Part shown: positions 34,509 to 44,014 of the stretch, in pieces
Layout: the number at the start of each line of letters is the position of its first letter
How positions within the stretch are numbered: the stretch's first letter is position 1
From: Seonamhaeicola aphaedonensis
GTDB lineage: Bacteria > Bacteroidota > Bacteroidia > Flavobacteriales > Flavobacteriaceae
Direction: 5' to 3'
Assembly (NCBI RefSeq): GCF_003386195.1
Contig: NZ_QRDX01000001.1
Coordinates: 124,001-188,000 of the forward strand
Length of the DNA stretch: 64,000 bases
The notes under the pieces: model-generated
What the model saw: the letters and a program-made list of their open reading frames with translations, nothing else
Databases searched by the model: none
What the model was told of the DNA's origin: nothing
Program-made: the position numbers and the translations under genes

Positions 34509-35288
34509 ATGAACATATTTAGTTTAAAAAATAAAAAAGCTATTGTTACTGGTGGGAGTAGTGGTATTGGAAGAGCTATTAGTATCGTTTTAGCGAAACA
34601 AGGAGCCCTAGTTTATATTTTAGATATGGACGAAAAAGGTGCTAATGAGACCATCACAAGTATTCAAAAAAATGGCGGAAATGGAGTTTTTAAGAAATGT
34701 GACATCTCTATTAAGAAAGAGGTTGATGATGCAATTAAGTCTGCCGCTGGTTCTGAAAAAAAGCTAGATATCATTATTAATAATGCGGGTATCGCTCATA
34801 TAGGAAATATAGAAAAAACATTAGCTGAAGATTTTAATAAGCTATTTTCTGTAAATGTAAAAGGTGTTTTTTATGTAATGAAATCCGCCATTCCATTTTT
34901 AAAAACTAATGGCGGTGTCATAATCAATATGGCTTCAATAGCCGCGTCCGTTGGAATAAAGGACAGGTTTGCCTATAGCATGACAAAAAGCGCTGTAGTC
35001 GGCATGACCCTTTCTGTTGCAAAAGACTACTTAGACTATAATATTCGATGCAATTGTATTTCTCCGGGCAGAGTACATACACCATTTGTAAAAGGATTTT
35101 TAAAGAAAAACTACCCTGGTCAAGAAATGGACATGTTTGAAAAATTATCAAAATCTCAGCCAATTGGTAGAATGGGACGACCAAAAGAAGTAGCAAACCT
35201 AGTGCTCTATTTATGTTCTGATGAAGCTTCATTTATTACAGGCAGTGATTACGCTATTGATGGAGGTTTTAGCCGTTTAAATAATTGA
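34509..35288 (+). CDS. SDR oxidoreductase, probable 2-keto-3-deoxy-sugar-acid 4-dehydrogenase
   Basis: A 259-residue classical SDR: TGGSSGIGRAI for nucleotide binding, INNAGIAHIG, Ser in NMASIAASVG, YSMTKSAVVG with the Tyr/Lys pair, and ITGSDYAIDGGF at the end. It directly precedes the FAH-family hydrolase, which is the arrangement seen for 2-keto-3-deoxy-L-rhamnonate or L-fuconate 4-dehydrogenases. That enzyme makes the 2,4-diketo acid that the hydrolase cleaves. The step assignment rests on this neighbour and on the pathway, not on a substrate motif. Confidence 0.8.
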   Translation: MNIFSLKNKKAIVTGGSSGIGRAISIVLAKQGALVYILDMDEKGANETITSIQKNGGNGVFKKCDISIKKEVDDAIKSAAGSEKKLDIIINNAGIAHIGNIEKTLAEDFNKLFSVNVKGVFYVMKSAIPFLKTNGGVIINMASIAASVGIKDRFAYSMTKSAVVGMTLSVAKDYLDYNIRCNCISPGRVHTPFVKGFLKKNYPGQEMDMFEKLSKSQPIGRMGRPKEVANLVLYLCSDEASFITGSDYAIDGGFSRLNN

Positions 35289-35341
35289 GAATTTAGCCTT
35301 GTATGGCAGATAATTAATCTACAAATTTTAAAAATAAAATA

Positions 35342-36190
35342 ATGAAATTAATTCGTTTTGGAGCGTTGGGGCAAGAAAAACCTGGTCTGTTAATAAATGG
35401 TCTGCGTAAAGATTTATCTTCAGTATTCAATGATTGGGATAATGATTTTTTTAATAATGAAGGACTTAAAAAGTTGGATGAATGTCTGAAAAACATATCG
35501 ATTTATCCCAATGTAAATGATTCAGAACGTTGGGGAGCTTGTGTAGCGCGTCCAGGTAAGGTAATATGCATTGGGCTTAATTATTCTGATCACGCTGAGG
35601 AATCTGGAATGGCTATTCCTGAAGAACCTATCATATTTCAGAAAGGTTCTAATACCGTAGTTGGTCCTTATGATGATATTATTATTCCTAGAAATTCTGA
35701 AAAAACAGATTGGGAAGTAGAATTAGGTGTGGTTATTAAAAAAGATACCAGATATCTAAACTCCATTGAAGACGCCAAAGACTGTATTGCAGGATATTGT
35801 ACTTCTCATGATGTTTCGGAAAGAGCATTTCAACTAGAACGAGGTGGCCAGTGGACCAAGGGTAAATCTTGCGATAATTTCAATCCTTTAGGGCCATATT
35901 TAGTGACACCTGATGAGATAGATGATATTCAAAACCTGAAAATGACATTAACAGTTAATGGTATTCAAAAACAAAAAGGCAATACCAGTTTTATGATTTT
36001 TGATGTATATCAGGTCATTCATCATTTATCTCAATTTATGACTTTAGAAGCAGGAGATATTATAAACACCGGCACACCTCCAGGGGTTGGCCTAGGTTTT
36101 AATCCACCACAATACCTAAAGGAAGGCGACATTGTAGAACTTGAAATTGAAGGACTAGGGAGCCAGAAACAGGTTTGTGTAAAAGCCTAG
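35342..36190 (+). CDS. FAH-family hydrolase, probable 2,4-diketo-3-deoxy-rhamnonate hydrolase
   Basis: A 282-residue fumarylacetoacetase-fold protein. It has the metal-binding segments VICIGLNYSDHAEESG, DWEVELGVVI and TSHDVSERAFQ, the oxyanion/lid region QWTKGKSCDNFNPLGP, and the closing TGTPPGVGLGF. Homologues in oxidative fucose and rhamnose routes split the 2,4-diketo-3-deoxy acid into pyruvate and lactate. It is the last gene of the operon and is followed by a terminator. Confidence 0.87.
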   Translation: MKLIRFGALGQEKPGLLINGLRKDLSSVFNDWDNDFFNNEGLKKLDECLKNISIYPNVNDSERWGACVARPGKVICIGLNYSDHAEESGMAIPEEPIIFQKGSNTVVGPYDDIIIPRNSEKTDWEVELGVVIKKDTRYLNSIEDAKDCIAGYCTSHDVSERAFQLERGGQWTKGKSCDNFNPLGPYLVTPDEIDDIQNLKMTLTVNGIQKQKGNTSFMIFDVYQVIHHLSQFMTLEAGDIINTGTPPGVGLGFNPPQYLKEGDIVELEIEGLGSQKQVCVKA

Positions 36191-36267
36191 AAAAAACTTT
36201 CAGAAAATTTTATGCAGTGTTGCAAAACACCTTTTTCAACAAAATATAACTTAATATTGTAAACAAG

Positions 36268-36308
36268 GCCGATAGTGTAAAAGTCTAAAAGACCTATCGG
36301 CTTTATTT
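36268..36308. terminator. Terminator after the FAH hydrolase gene
   Basis: An 8-bp stem GCCGATAG / CTATCGGC (36268-36275 and 36294-36301) with an 18-base loop and a short T-rich tail. It closes the PUL and separates it from rsmG, which is convergent. Confidence 0.7.
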
Positions 36309-36351
36309 CGAATCGACGAATAAATAATGCCCAAACAAAAAAAATAAATAA

Positions 36352-36981
36352 TTAGACTTTAAACTTTTGAGGTAAATGCACTAATTTCTTAGTTTCAAAA
36401 AAATCTTCAGTGTAAAAATCTGAAAGGTTATAAATTTTAGCTGTTGTATAATCTTTAAGCTCTTCGGTTAAGTCTCCTCCTTTTAAATACAGAATGCCAT
36501 TCTTTAAATTGTTGTTTTGCTTTTTTGCTATTTTACCTTTTACCCAATTTACAAAAGTAGGCATAGCAGCTACAGCTCTACTCACAATAAAATCATAAGT
36601 ATCATTTATATCTTCAACCCTACTGTGAGTGGTCTTCACGTTGGTTAATTCTAAACCATCAACTACTTCATTTACTACCTTTAGCTTTTTGGCGATACTA
36701 TCAACCAAATGGAATGAACACTCAGGAAACATAATAGCTAATGGAATTCCAGGGAAACCACCGCCGGTGCCAACATCCATTATTTTTGTACCTGCTTTAA
36801 AATTTATCAATTTTGATATTGCCAAGGAGTGCAGCACATGTCTCAAGTAAAGTTCATCTATATCCTTTCTAGACACAACGTTTATCTTTAAATTCCAGTC
36901 TTGATAAAGCATTTCTAACTTTTTAAACTTTATAATTTGGTCTTCGGAAAGATTAGGAAAATACTTTAATATGAGGTCCAT
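36352..36981 (-). CDS. rsmG: 16S rRNA (guanine-527 N7) methyltransferase
   Basis: A 209-residue Rossmann methyltransferase of normal length for RsmG. The SAM motif is IMDVGTGGGFPGIPLAIMFP, and the family phrases SRKDIDELYLRHVLHS and SRAVAAMPTFVNW are clear. It modifies the 530-loop region of 16S rRNA. It is divergent from the desaturase gene. Confidence 0.94.
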   Translation of the reverse strand: MDLILKYFPNLSEDQIIKFKKLEMLYQDWNLKINVVSRKDIDELYLRHVLHSLAISKLINFKAGTKIMDVGTGGGFPGIPLAIMFPECSFHLVDSIAKKLKVVNEVVDGLELTNVKTTHSRVEDINDTYDFIVSRAVAAMPTFVNWVKGKIAKKQNNNLKNGILYLKGGDLTEELKDYTTAKIYNLSDFYTEDFFETKKLVHLPQKFKV

Positions 36982-37062
36982 TCTGTTAAATTTTCAACAA
37001 AAATATACTTTTTATGTGCATATTTTTAATAAAAAACGTTATTACATAAATGGGTTTATACC

Positions 37063-37070
37063 TATCTTTG
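37063..37070 (+). promoter_or_regulatory. -7 promoter box before desaturase
   Basis: TATCTTTG (37063-37070) is a perfect fit to the Bacteroidota -7 consensus TAnnTTTG, 49 bases before the start codon. I see no convincing -33 TTG at the usual distance. Confidence 0.45.
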
Positions 37071-37119
37071 CACCCGGTAATAAAAATACCATCACTACAA
37101 AACTGAATAAATTAATAGT

Positions 37120-38214
37120 ATGTCAAAACAAGCTCTGTCTTTTTCAAGAAATGACTCCGCAAAGTTTTTTAAAACGTTAAACAAACGTGTTAACTCTTAC
37201 TTCAAAGAAAATAACCTAAAAAAAACAGGTAACTGGAAACTGTATGTTAAGGCTATAGTAATGTTCTCATTACTAATTGTTCCTGTGATTTTTGTATTAT
37301 CTTATGAATTACCAGGTTGGCTACAAATTTTATGCATGGTTATTGTTGGGATAGGAATGGCTGGTGTTGGTATGAATGTGATGCACGACGCCAACCACGG
37401 TTCTTTTTCTAGCAAAAAATGGGTTAACAAACTTATGGGTAGTAGTATTTACATTTTAGCTGGAAACGATTACAACTGGAAAGTTCAGCACAATGTGCTA
37501 CACCATACATATACAAACATTCAAGGCCATGATGAAGATATTGATGCCGGGAGAATTATTAGATTTTCTAAGCACGCTAAATGGTATAAATTTCATAAAT
37601 ACCAAAAGTTTTATGCATTTTTTTTATATGGTTTACTAACGGCTAATTGGGCTATTGTAACAGATTTTATTCAATCTTACAATTACCTCAAGAGAAAACT
37701 ATCTTATGGCAAATTTCCTAACCCTGCCACTCAATGGACAAAACTTATTATAGGAAAAATTGTGTATTATGCCATTTGGATTGTATTACCTCTTTCTCTA
37801 GGAATTGTTTGGTGGAAGGTTTTAATAGGCTTTTTTGTAATGCATTATACGGCAGGTATTATTTTAAGTGTCATTTTTCAATTGGCTCATGTAATGCCAA
37901 ATACTGAAATGCCGCTGCCTGATAATGAAGGTAATATGAAAAACACCTGGGCTATCCATCAATTGTTCACCACCTCCAACTTTTCACCAAAAAGTTGGTT
38001 GGTTGAGTTTTATACTGGAGGTTTAAACAGGCAAGTTGAACACCATCTATTTGCTAATATTAGCCATATTCACTACAGAAAAATAGCAAAAATAGTAAAG
38101 GAAACCGCAAAAGAATTTAGCCTTCCATACAATGAATATAAAACGTTTTGGGGAGCTGTTGCAGAACACTATAACCAATTAAAAGAACTAGGTCAAAAAC
38201 CCAGTTTTGCTTAA
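37120..38214 (+). CDS. Membrane fatty acid desaturase
   Basis: A 364-residue acyl desaturase. The three His boxes for the di-iron centre are HDANH (89-93), HNVLHH (124-129) and, near the C-terminus, QVEHHLFANISH. Hydrophobic segments lie before the first box and mid-protein. Front-end/acyl-lipid desaturases with a QxxHH third box share this layout. It should introduce double bonds into membrane fatty acids. Regiospecificity cannot be read from the sequence. The aminotransferase gene follows after 33 bases. Confidence 0.9.
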   Translation: MSKQALSFSRNDSAKFFKTLNKRVNSYFKENNLKKTGNWKLYVKAIVMFSLLIVPVIFVLSYELPGWLQILCMVIVGIGMAGVGMNVMHDANHGSFSSKKWVNKLMGSSIYILAGNDYNWKVQHNVLHHTYTNIQGHDEDIDAGRIIRFSKHAKWYKFHKYQKFYAFFLYGLLTANWAIVTDFIQSYNYLKRKLSYGKFPNPATQWTKLIIGKIVYYAIWIVLPLSLGIVWWKVLIGFFVMHYTAGIILSVIFQLAHVMPNTEMPLPDNEGNMKNTWAIHQLFTTSNFSPKSWLVEFYTGGLNRQVEHHLFANISHIHYRKIAKIVKETAKEFSLPYNEYKTFWGAVAEHYNQLKELGQKPSFA

Positions 38215-38247
38215 AACCTATTAATCACCAATAAATAAATAAAAAGG

Positions 38248-39432
38248 ATGAACTTATTATCTGACAGAATTTTAAGTATGTCAACATCTGCAACTTTGGC
38301 TATGGCGGCTAAAGCACGCGAACTAAGGGGGGAAGGTAAAGATATTATTGGATTAAGTCTTGGAGAACCCGATTTTAAAGTACCTGATTTTGTAAAAGAA
38401 GCGGCCATTGATGCTATCAATGAAGGGTATAATTCATATACGCCTGTTGATGGTTATGGCGACCTAAAAGAAGCCATCATTACAAAATTCAAAAGAGATA
38501 ATAATCTAACATATACTCCATCTCAAATAGTAGTTTCAACGGGTGCTAAACAAGCATTATTTAATATTGCAGGTGTAATGTTAAATGATGGTGACGAGGT
38601 TATTTTACCTTGTCCTTACTGGGTAAGTTATGCAGATATTGTAAAATTATTTGGTGGTGTTCCTGTAGAAGTTAAAACCTCTATTAATACAGACTTTAAA
38701 ATGACGGCGGAACAATTAGAGGCAGCCATTACACCTAAAACCAAAATGATGTGGTTTAGTTCTCCTTGTAACCCAAGTGGTTCTGTTTACAGTAAAAAGG
38801 AACTAGAAGCCTTAGTTAATGTATTAGCAAAACATCCTGATATTTATGTGGTTTCTGATGAAATTTATGAACATATTAACTACGGAGAAGGACACACCAG
38901 TATTGCTGAATTTGAAGAATTACATGATCGTACCATTACGGTAAACGGTGTTTCTAAGGCCTATGCTATGACTGGGTGGCGTATTGGATACATTGGTGCT
39001 CCTGAAAAAATTGCCCGAGCATGCAATAAATTACAAGGTCAAACCACTAGTGGGGCTAACTGTATTGCACAACGTGCTGTAATCACTGCATTAAATGAAC
39101 CACCATCTCGTATTCAATATATGATTGATGAATTTAATGTACGTAGAGATTTAATTTTAAATTTATTAGCTGATATTGAAGGTTTTAAAACCAATACTCC
39201 AGAAGGCGCATTTTACGTTTTCCCAAATGTTTCTCATTTTTTTGGAAAAACACTAAGAGGAAAAACCATTAACAATGCATCTGATTTTTCACTTTATTTG
39301 TTAGAAGAAGCTTTGGTAGCTACCGTAACAGGTGACGCTTTTGGAAACCCTGATTGTATTAGAATTTCTTATGCAGCTTCACAAGAACAAATAATTGAAG
39401 CAGTAAAAAGAATTAAAGAAGCTGTAAGCTAA
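38248..39432 (+). CDS. PLP-dependent aminotransferase, aspartate aminotransferase type
   Basis: A 394-residue class I/II aminotransferase. The PLP lysine lies in VNGVSKAYAMTGWRIGY, and the substrate/PLP phosphate regions STGAKQAL, FSSPCNPSGSVY and VVSDEIYEHINY are all present. The length and the ending fit the AspC (Ib-type) family of Bacteroidota. It interconverts aspartate/oxaloacetate with glutamate/2-oxoglutarate. It is followed by a clear terminator. Confidence 0.92.
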   Translation: MNLLSDRILSMSTSATLAMAAKARELRGEGKDIIGLSLGEPDFKVPDFVKEAAIDAINEGYNSYTPVDGYGDLKEAIITKFKRDNNLTYTPSQIVVSTGAKQALFNIAGVMLNDGDEVILPCPYWVSYADIVKLFGGVPVEVKTSINTDFKMTAEQLEAAITPKTKMMWFSSPCNPSGSVYSKKELEALVNVLAKHPDIYVVSDEIYEHINYGEGHTSIAEFEELHDRTITVNGVSKAYAMTGWRIGYIGAPEKIARACNKLQGQTTSGANCIAQRAVITALNEPPSRIQYMIDEFNVRRDLILNLLADIEGFKTNTPEGAFYVFPNVSHFFGKTLRGKTINNASDFSLYLLEEALVATVTGDAFGNPDCIRISYAASQEQIIEAVKRIKEAVS

Positions 39433-39455
39433 AAAACTAAACGGATATATATTTT

Positions 39456-39492
39456 AAAAAGCCACTGATTAAATGATACGGTGGCTTTTTAG
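39456..39492 (+). terminator. Terminator after aminotransferase gene
   Basis: A perfect 10-bp stem AAAAAGCCAC / GTGGCTTTTT (39456-39465 and 39481-39490) with a 15-base loop and T-rich tail. Confidence 0.85.
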
Positions 39493-39562
39493 TTTATATT
39501 TCGTTAGTAAAAAACAACTAAAGTCAAGGTTATTAATATAATTGAAAAGAAACACCATTGCT

Positions 39563-39760
39563 TTATACACTTCCTCCTATTTCCTTTTGAATACTAAGCC
39601 TAACTTGTTCTAATTCCTTCTCTGTTGCCTTTGGAAATTTGGAAAGTTTAACGTTGGACCATTTATTTCGGCCTATGGTTTATCTGAACCGAATGGATTT
39701 ATCGAGCATCATATTCTTATTACTTCTTAGAGTACTCAACATAGATTCAGGCAAAGGCAT
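39563..39760 (-). pseudogene. Decayed small-protein gene, copy 1
   Basis: From an ATG at 39760, the minus strand reads MPLPESMLSTLRSNKNMMLD and soon stops. An overlapping reading resumes as NKWSNVKLSKFPKATEKELE and VRLSIQKEIGGSV before a stop at 39563-39565. The same order of motifs is found in copy 2 just upstream. The N-terminal STLRSNKN and C-terminal ELEQVRLSIQKE recall a family of very small basic Flavobacteria proteins, but I cannot name it. The frame is broken, so this is a relic. Confidence 0.55.
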
Positions 39761-39840
39761 TTATTAATAGTTTTAATCAAATAAATATAGAAATCCAGAT
39801 AATAACGTTACAAATAAAATGATGAAAAGTATAATATGCC

Positions 39841-40036
39841 TTACAGTGGTTTTTTATTTTGTTCTTGAATTTGCTTTTTTATTTCTATCAATTGTGAATC
39901 GGTTACCTTTGTAAATTATTTTAATTCCACATTGGCATAACTTCATCCTAAGGCAATTTCCATTTTCTCTTTTTCAATAGACTTCTGTTATTCTTTAACG
40001 AAGTGCTAGCAGAAGTTGTATAACCTTCTCCAACTA
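39841..40036 (-). pseudogene. Decayed small-protein gene, copy 2
   Basis: The minus strand reads STSLKNNRSLLKKRKWKLP and then a stop. In another frame it reads NVELK, a stop, and FTKVTDSQLIEIKKQIQEQN ending at 39841-39843. This lines up without gaps with NVKLSKFPKATEKELEQVRL of copy 1. So the 40-kb gap held two tandem paralogues, now both dead. No start codon is left for this copy. Confidence 0.55.
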
Positions 40037-40157
40037 TATACTTTATAATTTTAATTCACTCTTATAAAAGAAACTATAATCTATAAGTATTAAAAAAATC
40101 AAGAAATGTTACATGCTAAATTCTTGCTCAATGCAGTGCAGAATAAAGCATTAAAAA

Positions 40158-41651
40158 TCACCTATTACGCCAAAAGAAAGGTGTAAATAAAATAAGGACT
40201 GTAAATAGTTCTAGTCGCCCAATGAGCATTAAAAAGGATGCCCACCATTTGGCTAATGGGGGCAATGGGGCATAGTTATTTACTGGTCCAAAATCACCCA
40301 ATGCAGGCCCTACATTACCTAAGGTTGAAGCTGATAAACCAATAGCAGATTTAAAATCAATATCAAACATTGAGAACACTAAGCCACCAATAATAAATGA
40401 TAGCATATAAAGAATAAAAAATGCTAGAACATTAAAAACAATAAATCTGTTAATAGCCTTTTTATTATAACGTACAGGTACAATAGCGTTGGGATGTAAT
40501 GTGCGTTTAAATTCTAAAAACCCATTTTTTATCAAGATTAAATGGCGTACAACTTTTACGCCTCCTGAAGTACTTCCTGCAGAACCACCTAAAAACATAA
40601 GTCCAAAAAAGAAAACCACCAAGAAAGGTGTCCACATGGTATAATCTGCAGTTACAAAACCCGTAGTTGTAATAATGGCTAAAACCTGAAACAATGAATG
40701 CCTAAAAGCACTTTCGGCTTCACCTAACACCATGGGGTGATTAACAGAAGAGGCGCTAACATCTGCCCTAAAATAAATTATTACAGCTGCAATAATGGTG
40801 AAAACTGCAATAAACTTGAAGTAAAGTTTGAACTCTTCGTCTTGAATAATTTTTTGAACGCGTCCTTTAAAAGCAAAATAACTCAATACAAAGTTTGTTC
40901 CAGCTAGAAACATGAATAATATAATAATATATTGAATTAGAGGCTGCCCATTCCAATATGCTACACTAGCATTTTTTGTTGAAAAACCTCCTGTTGATAA
41001 GGTACACAGGGCATGATTGATAGCATCAAAAAAAGACATACCAGCCAGTTGCAACAATATAGTTTCTGCAGCTGTATACCCAAAATAAATAAGCCACAAA
41101 CGTTTGGCTGTATCTGTTATTCTTGGATGCAATTTATCACCACTGGGGCCTGGAGCTTCGGCAGCGAAAAGCTGCATACCTCCAATGCCCAATAATGGTA
41201 AAATAGCAATAGCCAATACAATGATTCCCATACCTCCTATCCAATGCGTTAAACTACGCCAAAACAAGACACCTTTGGGCATAGCTTCAATATCATTTAA
41301 AATAGAAGCTCCGGTGGTTGTGTAGCCAGACATGGTTTCAAAAAAAGCGTTTGTAAACTCAGGAATACTTTGAGTAAACACATAAGGTAGTGTACCTGAT
41401 AAGGACATGATTATCCAACCAAACGTCACCACTACATATCCATCACGTTTATTGATTTCCTTTTTATGCTTTCTTGTAAAAAACATTCCCAAAAGCCCCA
41501 TAACTAAAGTAATGATTCCAGCATAAAATATTTGTGAGGTAACCCCATCTTTGTAAAGCAGACTTACTAACGCCGACAGCAACATAAAACCACCATTAAA
41601 CAAAAGTAGCAGTCCTAAGAAGTGTAAAATGATTTTGTAGTTAAGCTTCAT
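40158..41651 (-). CDS. trkH: TrkH-type potassium transporter membrane subunit
   Basis: A 497-residue polytopic membrane protein of the Trk/Ktr family. It has four pore-loop repeats with selectivity glycines (SGYTTTGASIL, LSTGGFSTKN, ITTTGFVTADY, STLGNVGPALG). It pairs with the TrkA subunit encoded 9 bases upstream in the same operon, and takes up K+ across the inner membrane. Confidence 0.94.
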   Translation of the reverse strand: MKLNYKIILHFLGLLLLFNGGFMLLSALVSLLYKDGVTSQIFYAGIITLVMGLLGMFFTRKHKKEINKRDGYVVVTFGWIIMSLSGTLPYVFTQSIPEFTNAFFETMSGYTTTGASILNDIEAMPKGVLFWRSLTHWIGGMGIIVLAIAILPLLGIGGMQLFAAEAPGPSGDKLHPRITDTAKRLWLIYFGYTAAETILLQLAGMSFFDAINHALCTLSTGGFSTKNASVAYWNGQPLIQYIIILFMFLAGTNFVLSYFAFKGRVQKIIQDEEFKLYFKFIAVFTIIAAVIIYFRADVSASSVNHPMVLGEAESAFRHSLFQVLAIITTTGFVTADYTMWTPFLVVFFFGLMFLGGSAGSTSGGVKVVRHLILIKNGFLEFKRTLHPNAIVPVRYNKKAINRFIVFNVLAFFILYMLSFIIGGLVFSMFDIDFKSAIGLSASTLGNVGPALGDFGPVNNYAPLPPLAKWWASFLMLIGRLELFTVLILFTPFFWRNR

Positions 41652-41660
41652 AAACCGCTC

Positions 41661-43010
41661 TTAAAGGAATAACTTTTCAACACGTTTTATAGATTTCAGT
41701 AAACAACACACTACAACCCTGTCTCCTTCTCTAATAACGAAACTACCTAGAGCAATCATACCAACCCCGTCTCTTATGACACCACCAATAATAGCCGTTC
41801 TAGGAAAATCAATCGATTTAATTGCTTTATTACAGACTTCTGATGTTTTCTTAACTACAAACTCTAATAATTCAGCATTAAGATTACTCAACTTGGTCAT
41901 AGCCACCACTTCACCTCTACGTATATACCTAAAAATATTATTGGCAGCTAACAGTTTTTTATTTATGAGCGTATCAATACCGATGGAGTGTGATAAATCA
42001 AAATAATCCATGTTTTCAACCAAAGCAATGGTTTTTTTAACCTCTTTAGACTTTGCAACCAAACAGGACATAATATTAGTTTCAGAGTTTGGCCCTACCG
42101 CTATAAAGGCATCCATATCTCCAATATTTTCTTCATCAAGCATGTCAACATTACGCCCATCGCTGTTAATGACCAACACTTTAGTAAGCTCCTCGGCTAC
42201 TTCAAAAGCCATATCTCTATTACCTTCAAAAAGTTTTACATTTAAACCTTTTTCGCTCAAATCCCTAGCCGTCTTGTAAGCTATTTGAGTACCACCAAGA
42301 ATCATAACATTCTTAATTTCCCTGTTCACTTTTCCTGTAAGCCTACAAAGTTCATCGGCACCACCTTCAGAAGTGATAAAGACAACATTATCACCTCTCT
42401 TAAATTTAGTATCACCTCTAGGAATAATAGTATACTGAGTACCAAAACGCTGGATTGCTATGGGAACAAAATGAATCTCAGGAAATATTTGAGCAGCTTC
42501 CTTTACTGTTTTCCCAACAAAAGAAGCACTTCTAGAAAGCGTTAAACCCGCCATGGTTAGAGCGCCATCCTCAAACTCATAATTTTCATTGAAGGACGAT
42601 TGTTTTAATGATAGTTCTATTTCGGCAGCAGCCAAAGCCTCTGGTGAAATAAGCTCATCAATACCAAACTTTGTAAAACCAACCTCATCCTTGTAGTGAA
42701 TAAACTCTGTATTTGTAATTCTAGCAATGGTTTTTTGGGCTCCCAATTGTTTTGCTAAAACACACACCGTAATATTTGTTGTTTCACTAGATGTAACCGC
42801 TATAAACAAATCTGCATTTTGTATACGAGCTTCTTTTAAAATAGCTATAGAGGTAGCATCTCCACGTACCACCCTAATATCTAACTGAGAATCTGCGTAT
42901 GCTAAACTCTTTTTATTTGGGTCTATTAAGGTAATTTCTTGAGACTCGTAAGACAACAATTTTGCCAAATGAAATCCAACTTCACCAGCTCCAGCAATAA
43001 TTATTTTCAT
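41661..43010 (-). CDS. trkA: TrkA, NAD-binding regulator of potassium uptake
   Basis: A 449-residue cytoplasmic protein with two RCK units. The first begins MKIIIAGAGEVGFHLAKLL with Asp-containing ALIDP-like nucleotide site (ITLIDPNKKS). The second begins near residue 232 with NVMILGGTQIAYKTARDL. Each unit is followed by a TrkA-C domain (MAGLTLSRSASFVGKTV; a similar one at the end). The length equals that of two-unit TrkA proteins. It gates the TrkH channel. Confidence 0.94.
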   Translation of the reverse strand: MKIIIAGAGEVGFHLAKLLSYESQEITLIDPNKKSLAYADSQLDIRVVRGDATSIAILKEARIQNADLFIAVTSSETTNITVCVLAKQLGAQKTIARITNTEFIHYKDEVGFTKFGIDELISPEALAAAEIELSLKQSSFNENYEFEDGALTMAGLTLSRSASFVGKTVKEAAQIFPEIHFVPIAIQRFGTQYTIIPRGDTKFKRGDNVVFITSEGGADELCRLTGKVNREIKNVMILGGTQIAYKTARDLSEKGLNVKLFEGNRDMAFEVAEELTKVLVINSDGRNVDMLDEENIGDMDAFIAVGPNSETNIMSCLVAKSKEVKKTIALVENMDYFDLSHSIGIDTLINKKLLAANNIFRYIRRGEVVAMTKLSNLNAELLEFVVKKTSEVCNKAIKSIDFPRTAIIGGVIRDGVGMIALGSFVIREGDRVVVCCLLKSIKRVEKLFL

Positions 43011-43266
43011 GTTGATTTAATCATAAAAAGTAGAACAAAAGTACATTAATTTTTTCATTTAAAGATTGACCAATAACAAATGAGAATACTGATGTATTAG
43101 TAAAATACCGCAAACAGCTAGACTAAATTTTGTGATTTATTGTAAACATAGTTTAGTTTCAAAAAAAGACATATAACTAAAGTAACATAAAAACATAAAA
43201 CAGACATTGTAAAATTTATTAAAGTGTTGAATATTGCCTTTTTAAACTAGGAATTATTATGTAGGT

Positions 43267-44010
43267 TTGCCAAAAATTATTGATTTGTCAAAAATAAAAC
43301 CTTACAAAGACAGCACTTTAGGCAAAAAGGAACAGGTTACCAAAATGTTTGATAATATTTCTGGAGATTATGACGGTTTAAACCGTGTTATTTCTTTTGG
43401 AATTGATGTTAAATGGCGTAAAAAAGTAGTAAAACTTGTCAATAAAACCAATCCTAAAACTATTCTAGATATTGCCACTGGCACTGGTGATTTAGCCATA
43501 AATCTAGCACAAACAAAGGCTTCTAAAATTATAGGCTTAGATATTAGCAGTGGTATGCTTGAAATTGGCAAACAAAAAGTAACTAGTAAAGGCCTAGCAG
43601 ATAGAATTGAAATGGTATTGGGAGATAGTGAAAAAATGCCCTTTGATGACAACACCTTTGATGCTATTACAGTGGCATTTGGCGTCAGAAATTTTGAAAA
43701 CTTAGAGAATGGACTTAAAGATATTCTGCGTGTATTAAAGCCAAATGGCACCTTTGTTATTTTAGAAACCTCTGTTCCAACAAAAACAGTTTACAAGCAA
43801 GGTTATAAATTTTACACCAAAAAAATATTACCCTTAATAGGAAAAGTTTTTTCCAGAGATAAGAGTGCGTATAAATATTTAAGTGAATCTGCATCTGTTT
43901 TTCCTTATGGAGAAGTATTAAACAATATTTTGCGCAAAATTGGGTTTATTAATGTTGAACATTTTCCGCAAACCTTTGGGGTGGCTACAATTTATAAATC
44001 GTCTAAATGA
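43267..44010 (+). CDS. menG: Demethylmenaquinone methyltransferase
   Basis: A 247-residue SAM methyltransferase of the UbiE/MenG family: SAM motif ILDIATGTGDLAINL, and family signatures YDGLNRVISFGIDVKWRKK and VAFGVRNFENLENGL. There is no ATG near the start. An ATG at 43257 is followed at once by a stop, so translation must start at TTG, either 43267 or 43285; the second fits the usual short N-terminus (xSKIKPYKDS). It makes menaquinone from its demethyl precursor. porT follows after 4 bases. Confidence 0.93.
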   Translation: MPKIIDLSKIKPYKDSTLGKKEQVTKMFDNISGDYDGLNRVISFGIDVKWRKKVVKLVNKTNPKTILDIATGTGDLAINLAQTKASKIIGLDISSGMLEIGKQKVTSKGLADRIEMVLGDSEKMPFDDNTFDAITVAFGVRNFENLENGLKDILRVLKPNGTFVILETSVPTKTVYKQGYKFYTKKILPLIGKVFSRDKSAYKYLSESASVFPYGEVLNNILRKIGFINVEHFPQTFGVATIYKSSK

Positions 44011-44014
44011 TACT

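Noticed and set aside
1-36190. Calling the locus an ulvan PUL
   Set aside because: Rhamnosidases and sulfatases would suit ulvan, but no ulvan lyase or unsaturated-uronyl hydrolase is in the window; rhamnan sulfate or a bacterial glycan is equally possible.
43368-43751. A 127-codon open frame antisense to menG
   Set aside because: The sense frame is a clear methyltransferase; the antisense product has no recognisable fold.
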